From Synechococcus sp. AG-683-C23 (GTDB taxonomy: Bacteria > Cyanobacteriota > Cyanobacteriia > PCC-6307 > Cyanobiaceae): DNA of 64,000 bases. Every line of letters starts with the position of its first letter. The stretch's first letter is position 1. The stretch covers positions 102,089-166,088 of the forward strand of contig QCVD01000001.1 of assembly GCA_003208835.1 (NCBI GenBank). The letters run 5' to 3'. The translations under genes were made by a program, and so were the position numbers. Below, in pieces: positions 36,081-45,247 of this stretch. The notes under the pieces are model-generated. The model had not been told where the DNA came from. It was given only the letters and a program-made list of their open reading frames with translations, and searched no databases.

Positions 36081-37323
36081 ACGTTCGGCCATCGTTGGCT
36101 GGGGTTCAGTCACCCCCCTCGGGTCCAATCCGCAAACCACTTGGGAAGCAGCCCTTGGCGGTCGCTCTGGCATTCAAGCGTTGCATGACCTCTGGAGCAC
36201 CGACCTAGCAACTCGCATTGCCGGACGTGTAAAGGACTCGGCCTTTTCATCGCTAGAGCCCATTCTTCGCAGACGGGCCGATCGCTGCTCACAGCTTGCA
36301 TTATTGGCTGCACGACAAGCTTGGGGCATGGCCTTAGAGCGCGCACCTGGGCTTGATCCCGATCGTGTCGCCGTTGTGATCGGCACTGGGATTGGTGGAC
36401 TCTCCACCATGCATGAACAGCACATGCAACTCTCCGAAGGGGGGGCATCTCGGGTCAATCCGCTCACCGTACCGATGCTTATTCCAGATGCCCCTGCAGG
36501 CCAAGTCGCCATCGACTTAGGACTTCATGGCGGAGCCCATGCGCCCGTCTCGGCATGTGCATCCGGCGCTGAAGCCATGATGCTGGCCCAAATGTTGCTC
36601 AATGACGACCGTGCCGACTTGGTGCTCGCAGGGGGAACCGAAGCGCCGGTGAACAGGCTTGGACTTGTTGGGTTTTCCGCTATGCGCGCTCTGTCGTGCC
36701 GCAACGACGAGCCAGAGCAGGCCTCTCGCCCATACAGCCTCGACCGAGACGGCTTTGTGCTGTCGGAAGGCGCAGGGGTACTGGCGATGATGCGTGATCG
36801 AGATGCCCCTGCCGGTGCAGCCCTTGGCTGGCAACTCGCTAGTGGCAGCAGCAGCGATGGCCATCACATTGTGGCGCCAGAGCCGCAAGGGCTCCAGGCC
36901 AGTCGGGCGATTGACGATGCCCTACGGCGGGCTGACATCGATCCTGTAGATCTCTGCGCGGTTCAGGCCCATGCCACGGGCACCAGTCTCGGGGATCTTG
37001 CCGAAGCAAGAGCCTTGCGTCTCAGTTTTGGAACCGTTGGGGACTCCCTTCCGGTATATGCACCGAAGGGCCAGCTCGGTCACCTCTTAGGCGCCGCCGG
37101 ATCCGTCGAATCCATTTTAGGATTACAAGCCCTAAGAGAAGGCATTCTGCCTCAAAGCATCAACGCCGATCCTCTCGATCCAGGCGTAGATTTAGCAGTG
37201 ACAACTTCAGGAGCAGTGAAGCTTCCAGAACATCAATCAGAACGCTTCATGCTCAAAAATGCATTTGGCTTTGGCGGTCATAACATTAGCCTGGTTCTTG
37301 CTGCTGTAAGTAATAAAGCTTGA
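36064..37323 (+). CDS. Beta-ketoacyl-ACP synthase (FabF-like)
   Basis: A 419-residue thiolase-fold condensing enzyme. The catalytic triad is visible: Cys165 in VSACASGAEAM, His303 in QAHATGTSLGD, and His340 in KGQLGHLLGAAGS. The C-terminal FGFGGHNISLVL is conserved. It elongates an acyl chain bound to ACP with malonyl-ACP. Its coupling to a private ACP indicates a pathway apart from bulk fatty-acid synthesis. Its last 38 nt overlap, tail to tail, the acyltransferase gene on the other strand. Confidence 0.9.
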   Translation: MPKTPERSAIVGWGSVTPLGSNPQTTWEAALGGRSGIQALHDLWSTDLATRIAGRVKDSAFSSLEPILRRRADRCSQLALLAARQAWGMALERAPGLDPDRVAVVIGTGIGGLSTMHEQHMQLSEGGASRVNPLTVPMLIPDAPAGQVAIDLGLHGGAHAPVSACASGAEAMMLAQMLLNDDRADLVLAGGTEAPVNRLGLVGFSAMRALSCRNDEPEQASRPYSLDRDGFVLSEGAGVLAMMRDRDAPAGAALGWQLASGSSSDGHHIVAPEPQGLQASRAIDDALRRADIDPVDLCAVQAHATGTSLGDLAEARALRLSFGTVGDSLPVYAPKGQLGHLLGAAGSVESILGLQALREGILPQSINADPLDPGVDLAVTTSGAVKLPEHQSERFMLKNAFGFGGHNISLVLAAVSNKA

Positions 37324-38074
37324 CTGCTCGACTAAATCCTTCTCGATCGCGAGGGTCCGAAGGAAGATTGAGATCTGTTGATTTACCAAGATAACAATTA
37401 ATAGTGGAGGGCCTAGAAAAAATCCTCTTTAATAAAATTTTAAGCGGATTATACAAATCTTGTTCAGAAATTCTCAAGTTCTTGTAACCAAATGTCCAGG
37501 GTACGATGCGAGCGTTGTGCTTTCTAGCCAATACCCATGCACTAGCAGATACACGCTGAAGAATTGTTGTCTTAAGAGAGCCATTGGGTGCAATAATTAT
37601 GGCGCCATAGCGCCTCAATATCTCAGAAGATTTATACACAGCAGATCCCCGAGAGGACACATTTAAATGGTCCATTAATACATGCCCAGCATTCAAGGCA
37701 GACGACGAGAACCAAGGAAAAACTAGGCCCAAGTGAAGACCAGCTGTGGTAATACTGGGCACCCGCAAATACCCCTGCACCACAAAAACATCAAGAGGAT
37801 TTTGATGATTATACAAATAAATTATTGGCCGGGATTTACTCACTTCAAAAGACTGGTCCTGCACAGAAATAACAACCCGCACACCCATCGCACATAGAAC
37901 TAGCCTGGCAACAAGCGCCAAAAGATTTGAAGCCAATTTCTTTTGCCTCAACGCGAGCGCCCATAATTGAACTAAATAAACAACAAAAACAGATACAAGA
38001 GCAGATATACGCGCTACAGCACGAATCGGCACTAAAAGAATGTTTTTTAGATCATCAATCCTTAGTATCATCAA
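37286..38074 (-). CDS. PlsC-like acyltransferase with atypical motif III
   Basis: A 262-residue protein with one N-terminal membrane segment near residues 20-38 and the acyltransferase motif His-x4-Asp in YNHQNPLDVFV near residue 88. The usual FPEGTRS motif is replaced by APNGSLKT, so the conserved Glu is Asn. The sequence is paralogous to the C-terminal domain of the gene just upstream (both end PxDPRDR-[DE]-GFSR, and both have the RVS-[AS]-SAW block). It may transfer an acyl chain to a lipid or glycolipid acceptor. It is more AT-rich than its neighbours. Confidence 0.7.
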   Translation of the reverse strand: MMILRIDDLKNILLVPIRAVARISALVSVFVVYLVQLWALALRQKKLASNLLALVARLVLCAMGVRVVISVQDQSFEVSKSRPIIYLYNHQNPLDVFVVQGYLRVPSITTAGLHLGLVFPWFSSSALNAGHVLMDHLNVSSRGSAVYKSSEILRRYGAIIIAPNGSLKTTILQRVSASAWVLARKHNARIVPWTFGYKNLRISEQDLYNPLKILLKRIFSRPSTINCYLGKSTDLNLPSDPRDREGFSRAVKLYYLQQQEPG

Positions 38075-38110
38075 AATAAACGTATAACAGTCATATCATC
38101 CAAGATGTTC

Positions 38111-40129
38111 TTATTGCTCCCTGTAATACGCCTGAACCGAACGACTAAAGCCATCACGATCGCGGGGGTCTTGAGGGAGTTGAAGATCAGATGAGCGCCC
38201 GCGACGACAGTGGATCGTGCCCAGCGGTGCCGTTAACCGACGCAATAGCAAACGCAGCGGTTTGCAGTTGGCCCCAACAGCACCATCTATTCCCTCGTAG
38301 CAAAAAAGCCATGGAACGATGTTGGCCCCATAATGCCGGGCCAACATCCATGCGCTCGACGAGACCCGCTCCTCAATCGGTGTCAACAACGATCCGTTCA
38401 GGGCAATCATAATTTCACCGTGATCTCTCAACAACGTGGAGGCACTCATCAGGCCAGCAAGACGTGACTGGGGCTGTCGATGATCAAGGACCGCTGAACC
38501 GGCATTCCGCGCCGCAGCCGCATAACCAGGCAGCACCCACTTGAGATGCAACTGAGCCGTGGTGAAGCCAGGCAATTTGAGTATTGCCTGAATAACCAGG
38601 CAATCATACGGACTGCGGTGATTAAAAATGTGCACCAAGGGGGTACCAGGCTGTTCAGAGGGTTGGCTGTCGTCCACCACCACTTGCACCCCCAAGGCCC
38701 GCAGGGCTCCAGCAGACGCCAAGGTCATCAATTGGGCCGCCAAGTCCGGTCGACGGAGCAGTACCGCGGGAAGTCGCAGGCCGTACAGCACAAATCCAAG
38801 GCCAGCCCATGCCATACGGGAGGCCAACCGAGCAGTCAAGACCAACGAATTGCGAATCACAGGCGACTTCAACACCGGCAACGTGCGAGGAGACTCCAGC
38901 TGGCGGGCTTCCGGACCGATCGGAAAGGTGGTGCGGAATGGGAAGTCCCCATCGAAATTGCCATTCACCTGCGTGCTCATCACGAGATGGTTGTAAAAGC
39001 GATAAAAAAGCGGCCGATCACTAGGCTGAGGATCACGCCAGAAGTCGTCGAGGGGCTTCTGATCCGTAAGACCCTCCAAGTTGTAAAAGGTGTTGCCCAT
39101 CGTCTTGGTGGGTACCGCATGGAACAGTGATTGCAGGCCCACCGTGCTGTTCACCGTGATCACACCACGACACGTTCTTAGATACCGGCTTAAGGGGCCA
39201 TCGTGGAAATAGTGCACCCGGCCGACAACGCCATAACGTCGGGCTAACAGGACAATCAACAGGCCGTAATTGTTGTAGCCCCGATCGCGCGGATGATGTT
39301 TAAAGGCCAGTTGATCCGAAGCATGGGCATGTTCGGAGAAAGACCGGATTACATCTTCAATGAAATCGTGCATGCCCCGGTAGGGGGATCCCATTTGAAT
39401 TTGAGAATCGCTAGAAACCTGCAGAACAGAGAGAAAAAATGACTCATGCTCCAGTAGCCGCCGCTTCACATCTCTCTCGGTCCAGCGGTACAGCCAATAG
39501 CGCCAGCTACCGCGCACCTGGCACCACAAAAAACGTGGAGAAGGCTGCAGTTTGTGCTCCCCTTCGATGATGGGGTAATCGGTGAAAGCATGCTGAATAA
39601 ACGTGGGCGCTTTCCAGGCCTTGCGCCATCGCGATCCCGGATCAAGAACGATGTCTTGGGGCAGTTGATCCACAGGAGCGAGGTTCTGATAAAACTCGAC
39701 TGGCTTGTTGAGATTGGAGCGAGCATTCACCCGATCACGCTCCAACGTGATGTAGTTCGGGCGTAGATAGCCAAGTTCAAACACCCACGCTTCGATATCT
39801 AGCGACTGAGCTTCTTCAATCGCGATCCGGTGGGGAATGATGAAATCGCCATACATAAAGATGTGGCGAATGCCGCGCTCCTGGAGCAGACGTCGTACAA
39901 ACGGACGCCATGCCTCCATATCACCGCTGAACGGCACGGTCACCTCAGACGAGAACCCAAATTCCCGCAACGGGAACACCACTTTGGTTACAGGAATGCC
40001 GCAGCCCCTGAGGTAATTGCAATACCGAGCAAAAAACAGACCAATCGGACCCATCAAGAGGAGGACAGGACCATCAATGCGCACTTGTACCAGTGCCGGC
40101 GCCCGTCCCCTACCCAAATCGCTCACCAT
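38111..40129 (-). CDS. KpsS-like capsule protein fused to a PlsC-like acyltransferase
   Basis: About 672 residues from the ATG at 40129 (32 nt after the kpsC stop); the track start lies within kpsC. Residues 1-~390 match the KpsS capsule family (LLLMGPIGLFFARYCNYLRGCG, DQLAFKHHPRDRGYNNYG, RGVITVNSTVGLQSLFH, then MGNTFYNLEGLT). KpsS adds the first beta-Kdo to phosphatidylglycerol in E. coli group 2 capsules. After a linker, residues ~440-672 form an acyltransferase domain with HxxxxD in FNHRSPYD (His near 504); the EGTR motif is replaced by LNGSLLT. The fusion suggests that acylation and Kdo linker synthesis are one process. Confidence 0.8.
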   Translation of the reverse strand: MVSDLGRGRAPALVQVRIDGPVLLLMGPIGLFFARYCNYLRGCGIPVTKVVFPLREFGFSSEVTVPFSGDMEAWRPFVRRLLQERGIRHIFMYGDFIIPHRIAIEEAQSLDIEAWVFELGYLRPNYITLERDRVNARSNLNKPVEFYQNLAPVDQLPQDIVLDPGSRWRKAWKAPTFIQHAFTDYPIIEGEHKLQPSPRFLWCQVRGSWRYWLYRWTERDVKRRLLEHESFFLSVLQVSSDSQIQMGSPYRGMHDFIEDVIRSFSEHAHASDQLAFKHHPRDRGYNNYGLLIVLLARRYGVVGRVHYFHDGPLSRYLRTCRGVITVNSTVGLQSLFHAVPTKTMGNTFYNLEGLTDQKPLDDFWRDPQPSDRPLFYRFYNHLVMSTQVNGNFDGDFPFRTTFPIGPEARQLESPRTLPVLKSPVIRNSLVLTARLASRMAWAGLGFVLYGLRLPAVLLRRPDLAAQLMTLASAGALRALGVQVVVDDSQPSEQPGTPLVHIFNHRSPYDCLVIQAILKLPGFTTAQLHLKWVLPGYAAAARNAGSAVLDHRQPQSRLAGLMSASTLLRDHGEIMIALNGSLLTPIEERVSSSAWMLARHYGANIVPWLFCYEGIDGAVGANCKPLRLLLRRLTAPLGTIHCRRGRSSDLQLPQDPRDRDGFSRSVQAYYREQ

Positions 40130-40160
40130 CGGGTGTATCAGTATGAAATCCTGGCATGCC

Positions 40161-42159
40161 CTAACGACGGCGCAATCGACCCCAGTGGCGAAATAAGGCC
40201 TGCACCAGCGTGCGGCGTGGGGGAGGGGCTTCTTTCCAAGCAATCAATTCATCAATAGCCTGCTCAGGAGTGATGAACCATCCACTGCCACGACTGACGT
40301 AGCGGGGGTACTCGATCAAGGCGGCATGCACGAGCGCATCAAGCGAGAGGGAACGGCCTCGCCTCGAACAGGTTTCACGATCACTGGTCAACCCCCAGCC
40401 CGCATAAAAAGGCAAACCCCAGCAATGCACCTCCACGCCACGCAGAAGGCCCTCAAATCCAGCCAGGGATGTGAGCACATGCAATGCGTCGACCTGGGTA
40501 AAAAAGCTGATCAATCGACCCCGAGGTCAGTACTTCATCGCAACAGCGCTGGGCGATCTCCTCCCCCATACCGGCACGACAGAGGCCTGCAGTGACATCA
40601 GGGTGAGGCTTATAGACGAGATAAGCGTTAGGTTCAGCTACCCGCACTGCCTGCAGCAAACCAAGGTTAGTGCACAGGCCAGGGGCACCAAACCGAATGG
40701 AGGCATCACTCTCGACTTGACCCACCACCAAAACCACGCGTTGAATCCCATGGGGGCGCTGCCAGGAGTCCGCTTGCAGGTTGTATTTGGTGATCGCCGC
40801 ACCCACCAACCGCTGCCGCAATTGTGCTGCTCGCTCAAGCTGGAGCACTGTCCACTGGCGATCAAACAACAATAGTTCTAAATCGCTGGGCGCGGTGGCG
40901 TCGTAGTACATGCCGCGGGCATCCACCACCCAAGAGATCGGATCAATGAGATCCGCCCCCAAGCCCACCGATCGAAGGAAACCATCTTCCACGTGCAAGG
41001 TCGGTAACTGGCGACGATCCGCAGCGCGCAGCACCCGTGGTTTACCCCGACGGCCCCACACCGCCACTGCATTCATGCCACTGCCTGGAACCATCCATGG
41101 CATTGGGAACCTCACATCGCTCCCTGCTAAGAAACGGCGCAGGTTGCGTTGTTTCCAAGGCGTAAACCCAAAGGCCTGCACTCGTCTGGGGGCCAACGCG
41201 CTCATCCGACGCTGCAAGCCAATGGTCCTCATCAGAGTTTCAATCGAGCAGGGTTCATGCTGATGAGGATCAATGCAACAGGGATATGCAATGAGTGCTC
41301 CATGCACTAAAGCCATTAACGACACACCTCGCTGACGGCGGTCCGGCGCAGCTAAGCGGTCGTGGGTGAGCCCCCAACCGGCATAAAACGGCATCCCAAA
41401 ACAATGCACAGGTCTCCCCCAGAGCAGCGCCTCAAATCCCATCTGAGAGGTGACGACATAGACCGCCTCAGCACGTTGCAGCAGTCCAGCCGGATGCAAG
41501 CCATCGGCACTCAAACGAATGCGGGGATGAACCAGATCCTTTGCACTGAAATGCCCACGCGCCCGACCATGAATGACGTCGGGATGCACTTTCACGACAA
41601 CCGTGCAGGACGGATGATCCGCTAGTGCCTCGCGCAGCATCTGAAGGAAATGCTCTGGGCTGGCCCAACCGAGGGGGATCGAGCAATCTCCGGCCGATTG
41701 ATCCACCACCAGCACAAAGCGCTCCTCAGGAACGGGAGAGTCCTGAACAGGATTGACTTTGCTGAGCCGCTGCTCACACCACAGCGCCTGGACCTGCTGC
41801 GCCCGGACGCGCTGATCGAGAGACAGCGGCAGCGTGATCAAGTGCTCGAGCCGACTGGGAGCCGTTGCATCAAAATGAACCCCCAGATCATCAATGAGAA
41901 GCGCAAGCGGCGGATCGCGTCTTCCCTTGCCGAGGGAGCGCAGGAATCCATCCTCGATGTGCCAAACCGGAAGCCCCCAGTGCTGACCGAGCCGTTCCAC
42001 CCGCCGCGCACTCGGACGGCGACCCCAAGCCAGCAACGCATCGACATCACGGCGACGACCTGGCACCAACTGAGCCGGCGCCAACAACCTCGGCAGGGTT
42101 TGATGCACAAGCATGCCCCGGGACGGCACACCGAGTCGCGCAGCAGAGAGCCTGGTCAT
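40161..42159 (-). CDS. KpsC-like capsule beta-Kdo transferase, interrupted by a one-base frameshift
   Basis: Two repeated glycosyltransferase modules are visible, each with WHIEDGFLRS or LHVEDGFLRS and ending in GMPFYAGWGLTHD. KpsC extends the poly-Kdo linker on which capsule is built. The second module runs from 42159 to about 40502, ending GSIDQLFYPG then unrelated residues. The expected continuation (TQVDALHVLTSLAGFEGLLRG, then WGLPFYAGWGLT) lies in the next frame, the ORF 40161-40514. Removing one T from a six-T run restores one protein of about 665 residues. It may be a sequencing error, a phase-variable tract or a mutation. Confidence 0.8.
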
Positions 42160-42191
42160 CGGGTAAGACAGGGCATACCGAATCCTCTCCG

Positions 42192-42884
42192 ATGGCGGCC
42201 AATGCTGCAGCGCTGGCCTTGATCCCCGCCCGCGGAGGATCCAAGGCAATCCCAGGGAAAAACCTTCAAGAGGTCGGAGGCCATCCCCTTGTGGTGCGCT
42301 GTATTCAGGCGGCGCAGGCAAGTCATCGCGTCACCCGTGTAGTGGTCAGCACTGATGACGATGCCATCGCAAACATGTCACGGGACGCTGGGGCTGACGT
42401 CATAAAACGCCCTAAGACCATTGCAGGGGACAACGCCAGTTCTGAATCGGCTCTGCTGCATGCCCTCGATGAACTGGCGATTCCAGATCAATCCCCAAAT
42501 GGACTCGAAGCCAATCTGGTGTTTCTGCAGTGCACATCACCGTTCACCACTGGCGCAGAGATCGACAAGGTTCTCGCAGCCCTCGACCAACCCGAGATTA
42601 ATAGCAGCTTTGCTGTTGCTCCTTGGCATGGCTTCCTTTGGAGGGCGGATGGAGACGGCATTAACCATGACCCAAATTCACCGCGCCAACGCCGCCAAGA
42701 CCTCGAGCCCAGTTACTTAGAAACGGGGGCGATCTATGCGATGCGCACTGCCCACTTCCGCGCGGTTGGGCAACGGTTCTGCCCCCCATGGCAACCCGTC
42801 GTGCTTGCAAATGCCGGTCCCGAAATCGACACCCCCCAAGATCTTGCTCTTTGTCGAGGGCTTTCCGTTGTTTTATCCAGCTAA
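42192..42884 (+). CDS. CMP-nonulosonate (NeuA/KdsB-like) cytidylyltransferase
   Basis: A 230-residue nucleotidyltransferase. The N-terminal LIPARGGSKAIPGKNL motif (residues 9-24) binds CTP; VVSTDDDAIA near 52, FLQCTSPF near 114 and YLETGAIYAM near 175 are typical of CMP-sialic, CMP-legionaminic and related synthetases. It activates a nonulosonic acid with CTP in the cytoplasm. It sits head to head with kpsC across 32 nt and before three glycosyltransferases and the NeuB fusion, which would make its substrate. Confidence 0.88.
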   Translation: MAANAAALALIPARGGSKAIPGKNLQEVGGHPLVVRCIQAAQASHRVTRVVVSTDDDAIANMSRDAGADVIKRPKTIAGDNASSESALLHALDELAIPDQSPNGLEANLVFLQCTSPFTTGAEIDKVLAALDQPEINSSFAVAPWHGFLWRADGDGINHDPNSPRQRRQDLEPSYLETGAIYAMRTAHFRAVGQRFCPPWQPVVLANAGPEIDTPQDLALCRGLSVVLSS

Positions 42885-42904
42885 TTTCAGGGGATTCGTA
42901 CTCC

Positions 42905-44215
42905 ATGTCGATGGCGCCTAACGCTCCCAAGCGCCTCGAAGGTCGCAAAGTCGCGGCGGTGGCCTGTTTCGACTCATTCGGGAAGTTGGCGATGACGCTC
43001 CTGGCGGCCTGCCGCAGGGAAGGAGCCGAAACCACGCTTTATCTGCTCGAGCTCAACAATCGGGCACTGTCGCGACGACAACGGTTGGAAATCCGTCGGA
43101 TCGACCCGCGGACACCCATCGAAAAACATCTCTGGGGTGATCTGCGTGACCTCTGCAGCCCAATGGCTGGCGACGTCGATGCCCTCATCCTTGGCCTCGA
43201 CGGTAAGCGCAGTCGCGATGCTCTGCTGCAACTCCAAGGTGCCTGGGGCCGTGGTCAAACCAGGCCACGCCTGATTAGTGCCTATCCCGGCATTCTCTTT
43301 CGCTTCGCCCTGGAAGGAATGCTCGATCGCTCCGGTGCTGATCTGTTGTGCCTCAATAGCCAGCAGGACCTCTCGACTTACCAAAAAGGCTGTGCCGCAT
43401 TGGGGCTCGATAGCCGCAACGCCGTCGTCACCGGCCTGCCGATCCTCTGGCGAACCCATCCCCGAACGGACTTACCTGAGCATCCGTCGATCGTTTTCTT
43501 TGAACAGCCCTCGATTCCTGTTCATCCCCTCCAGCGCCGGTTTGTCTGTGAACAACTACGGGATTTATCGGCAGCCTGGCCCAACCATTCGGTGATCTTC
43601 AAACCGCGCACCTCCAGCATCGAGACCACCCTGCACCGTCGCCATGGGGAGATGGCCAGCGTGATCGACACCATGTCGCGTCAACAGAGCAACCTGAAGC
43701 TGAGCTTCAAGCCGGCTACTCAATTATTGCGCAAGTGCGGCTGCGCCATCACGGTGTCGTCGACGGCTGCGCTGGAGTCCATGGCCATGGGCATCAGCAC
43801 GCGCATCGTGGGCGATCTGGGAGTGACCGAAACCTTGGGGAACCATTTCTTTGCCGATTCTGGTGCGATCGCCAACTTTGAATCCATTCGCGACAACCCC
43901 TTTGAGGTGCTGCATGACAACACCTGGCTGCAGACCCAAGGCTGGAATCCAGATGGAGATGACCGCTTTATTGAAGCCTTAGTCAGCCGTCTCCAAACCG
44001 AGCCGCCTCCGCTGTCGGCGAACGATTTAGGCCCGATCAGCTGGGGAAGTGAGGCTTGGCAACGCACTGCTTTAGGCAATGGTGGCCGCAAGATGTTGAG
44101 CAGTGGGGGAGCTCGTTCCAGTCAACGAAAACGCCATCACACCCGTCGAATGATTCGAACGGTTCGAGACAGTGTTGTGGGTTTTGGTTGGTTATCGAAA
44201 CTTCTGCGTAAGTAA
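42905..44215 (+). CDS. Putative capsule glycosyltransferase, tandem copy 1 (DUF6716-like)
   Basis: About 436 residues from the ATG at 42905; the track start lies inside the previous gene. The protein has GT-B character: a first Rossmann-like half (VAAVACFDSFGKLAMTL), then FFEQPSIPVHPLQRRF near 209, VIFKPRTSS near 239 and an AITVSSTAALESMAMG segment near 286, followed by FFADSGA. This Thr-x-Ser-Ser-Thr-Ala pattern also occurs in polysialyl-type and capsule transferases. I believe it belongs with the DUF6716 putative glycosyltransferases of marine cyanobacteria. Probably uses the CMP-sugar made by its neighbour. Confidence 0.7.
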   Translation: MSMAPNAPKRLEGRKVAAVACFDSFGKLAMTLLAACRREGAETTLYLLELNNRALSRRQRLEIRRIDPRTPIEKHLWGDLRDLCSPMAGDVDALILGLDGKRSRDALLQLQGAWGRGQTRPRLISAYPGILFRFALEGMLDRSGADLLCLNSQQDLSTYQKGCAALGLDSRNAVVTGLPILWRTHPRTDLPEHPSIVFFEQPSIPVHPLQRRFVCEQLRDLSAAWPNHSVIFKPRTSSIETTLHRRHGEMASVIDTMSRQQSNLKLSFKPATQLLRKCGCAITVSSTAALESMAMGISTRIVGDLGVTETLGNHFFADSGAIANFESIRDNPFEVLHDNTWLQTQGWNPDGDDRFIEALVSRLQTEPPPLSANDLGPISWGSEAWQRTALGNGGRKMLSSGGARSSQRKRHHTRRMIRTVRDSVVGFGWLSKLLRK

Positions 44216-45247
44216 GTGAGCATCGTTCTGGTTTGCGATGGTGCACTGGAGCAGTACAGCTGCCATCGCTTCGCGGACGCCTGGCGCCAGACGGGTCGAC
44301 GTTGCCTCGTGGTGGGGGCCCCAATAGCAGGAGAACTGCCCTTGCCCAATCGCCCTTGTGACCTAACACTTCATCCGAAGGAACTCCTTGGCAGCACGGT
44401 GTTTGATCACGCCAATGCCATTGGTTTATTTCTACGCAATCCCGCTGACATCGAAACGATCACGACGGGTTACAGAGCCCTTCGCCAAAGCCGTGGCCTC
44501 TTGGCTGCCCCAATTTTCAGCGGACCTCTGATCCCTCTCGCTGGAGATGACCTAATCGATGCTTTTTTGCGGCGCCTCAGTTGTGACCTGATGATTGTCA
44601 GCGGCGACGATCAGTTGAAGCAACTGAAGGCCATGACAAGCTTCTGGCCCGCTGAGCTGAGCAAGCCCCAAATCTTGGCGACGGGCTTCTGGTTTCCGAC
44701 GCCCCCCCCGACACCGCCCAGCCCCAAACCATTGCTTGTAGCGCTGTTACAACGCGAGATCCCAACGCGCATTGGAGATAAGGAGCAATTGATTCGGCTT
44801 ATAAAACGCTGGGCTCGCGGACAATCCGAATGGACCGTCGTTCTGCAACCGGATCACCCTTGGAAGTTGACGCCAACCGTGCCGACTGACAACACCAGTC
44901 AACAAACAAATGTGGTGGAGGCGGCACCGGAACAAATGCTTGGACTTCTTCGTCAGTGCACGGCATGCCTGACGGTGAGTTCCCCCTGGAGCCTGGTGGC
45001 GATGATGGGTGGAAGAATCCCTGTAGTTGTAGGGGACTACGGCATTCAATCCGAGCAACACACCACCACCTTTTTCGGCTGTGGAGCCATGCATCGTCTC
45101 CGCGACCTAGGGGGACTGCACAAATTGCAGAAGCTTCCCTTGGTCAACCAAGGTTGGCTTGAGGCCATAGGGGGGAGCATCAAAGACGGTCCGGCCCGCG
45201 TACTTGTAGCTCTAGATACCTTGCGTCCCGCGACGACTGCTCCATGA
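44216..45247 (+). CDS. Putative capsule glycosyltransferase, tandem copy 2 (DUF6716-like)
   Basis: A 343-residue protein starting with GTG directly after the previous stop. It is shorter and more diverged than copies 1 and 3 but keeps the same blocks: LVALLQREIPTRIGDKEQL near 174, WTVVLQPDHPW near 202, LTVSSPWSLVAMMGG near 244 and TTFFGCGAM near 280. In the TVSST motif the Thr is changed to Pro, and the acidic residue after it is missing, so it may be a non-catalytic or altered member. Its stop overlaps the start of copy 3 by 4 nt. Confidence 0.62.
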   Translation: MSIVLVCDGALEQYSCHRFADAWRQTGRRCLVVGAPIAGELPLPNRPCDLTLHPKELLGSTVFDHANAIGLFLRNPADIETITTGYRALRQSRGLLAAPIFSGPLIPLAGDDLIDAFLRRLSCDLMIVSGDDQLKQLKAMTSFWPAELSKPQILATGFWFPTPPPTPPSPKPLLVALLQREIPTRIGDKEQLIRLIKRWARGQSEWTVVLQPDHPWKLTPTVPTDNTSQQTNVVEAAPEQMLGLLRQCTACLTVSSPWSLVAMMGGRIPVVVGDYGIQSEQHTTTFFGCGAMHRLRDLGGLHKLQKLPLVNQGWLEAIGGSIKDGPARVLVALDTLRPATTAP

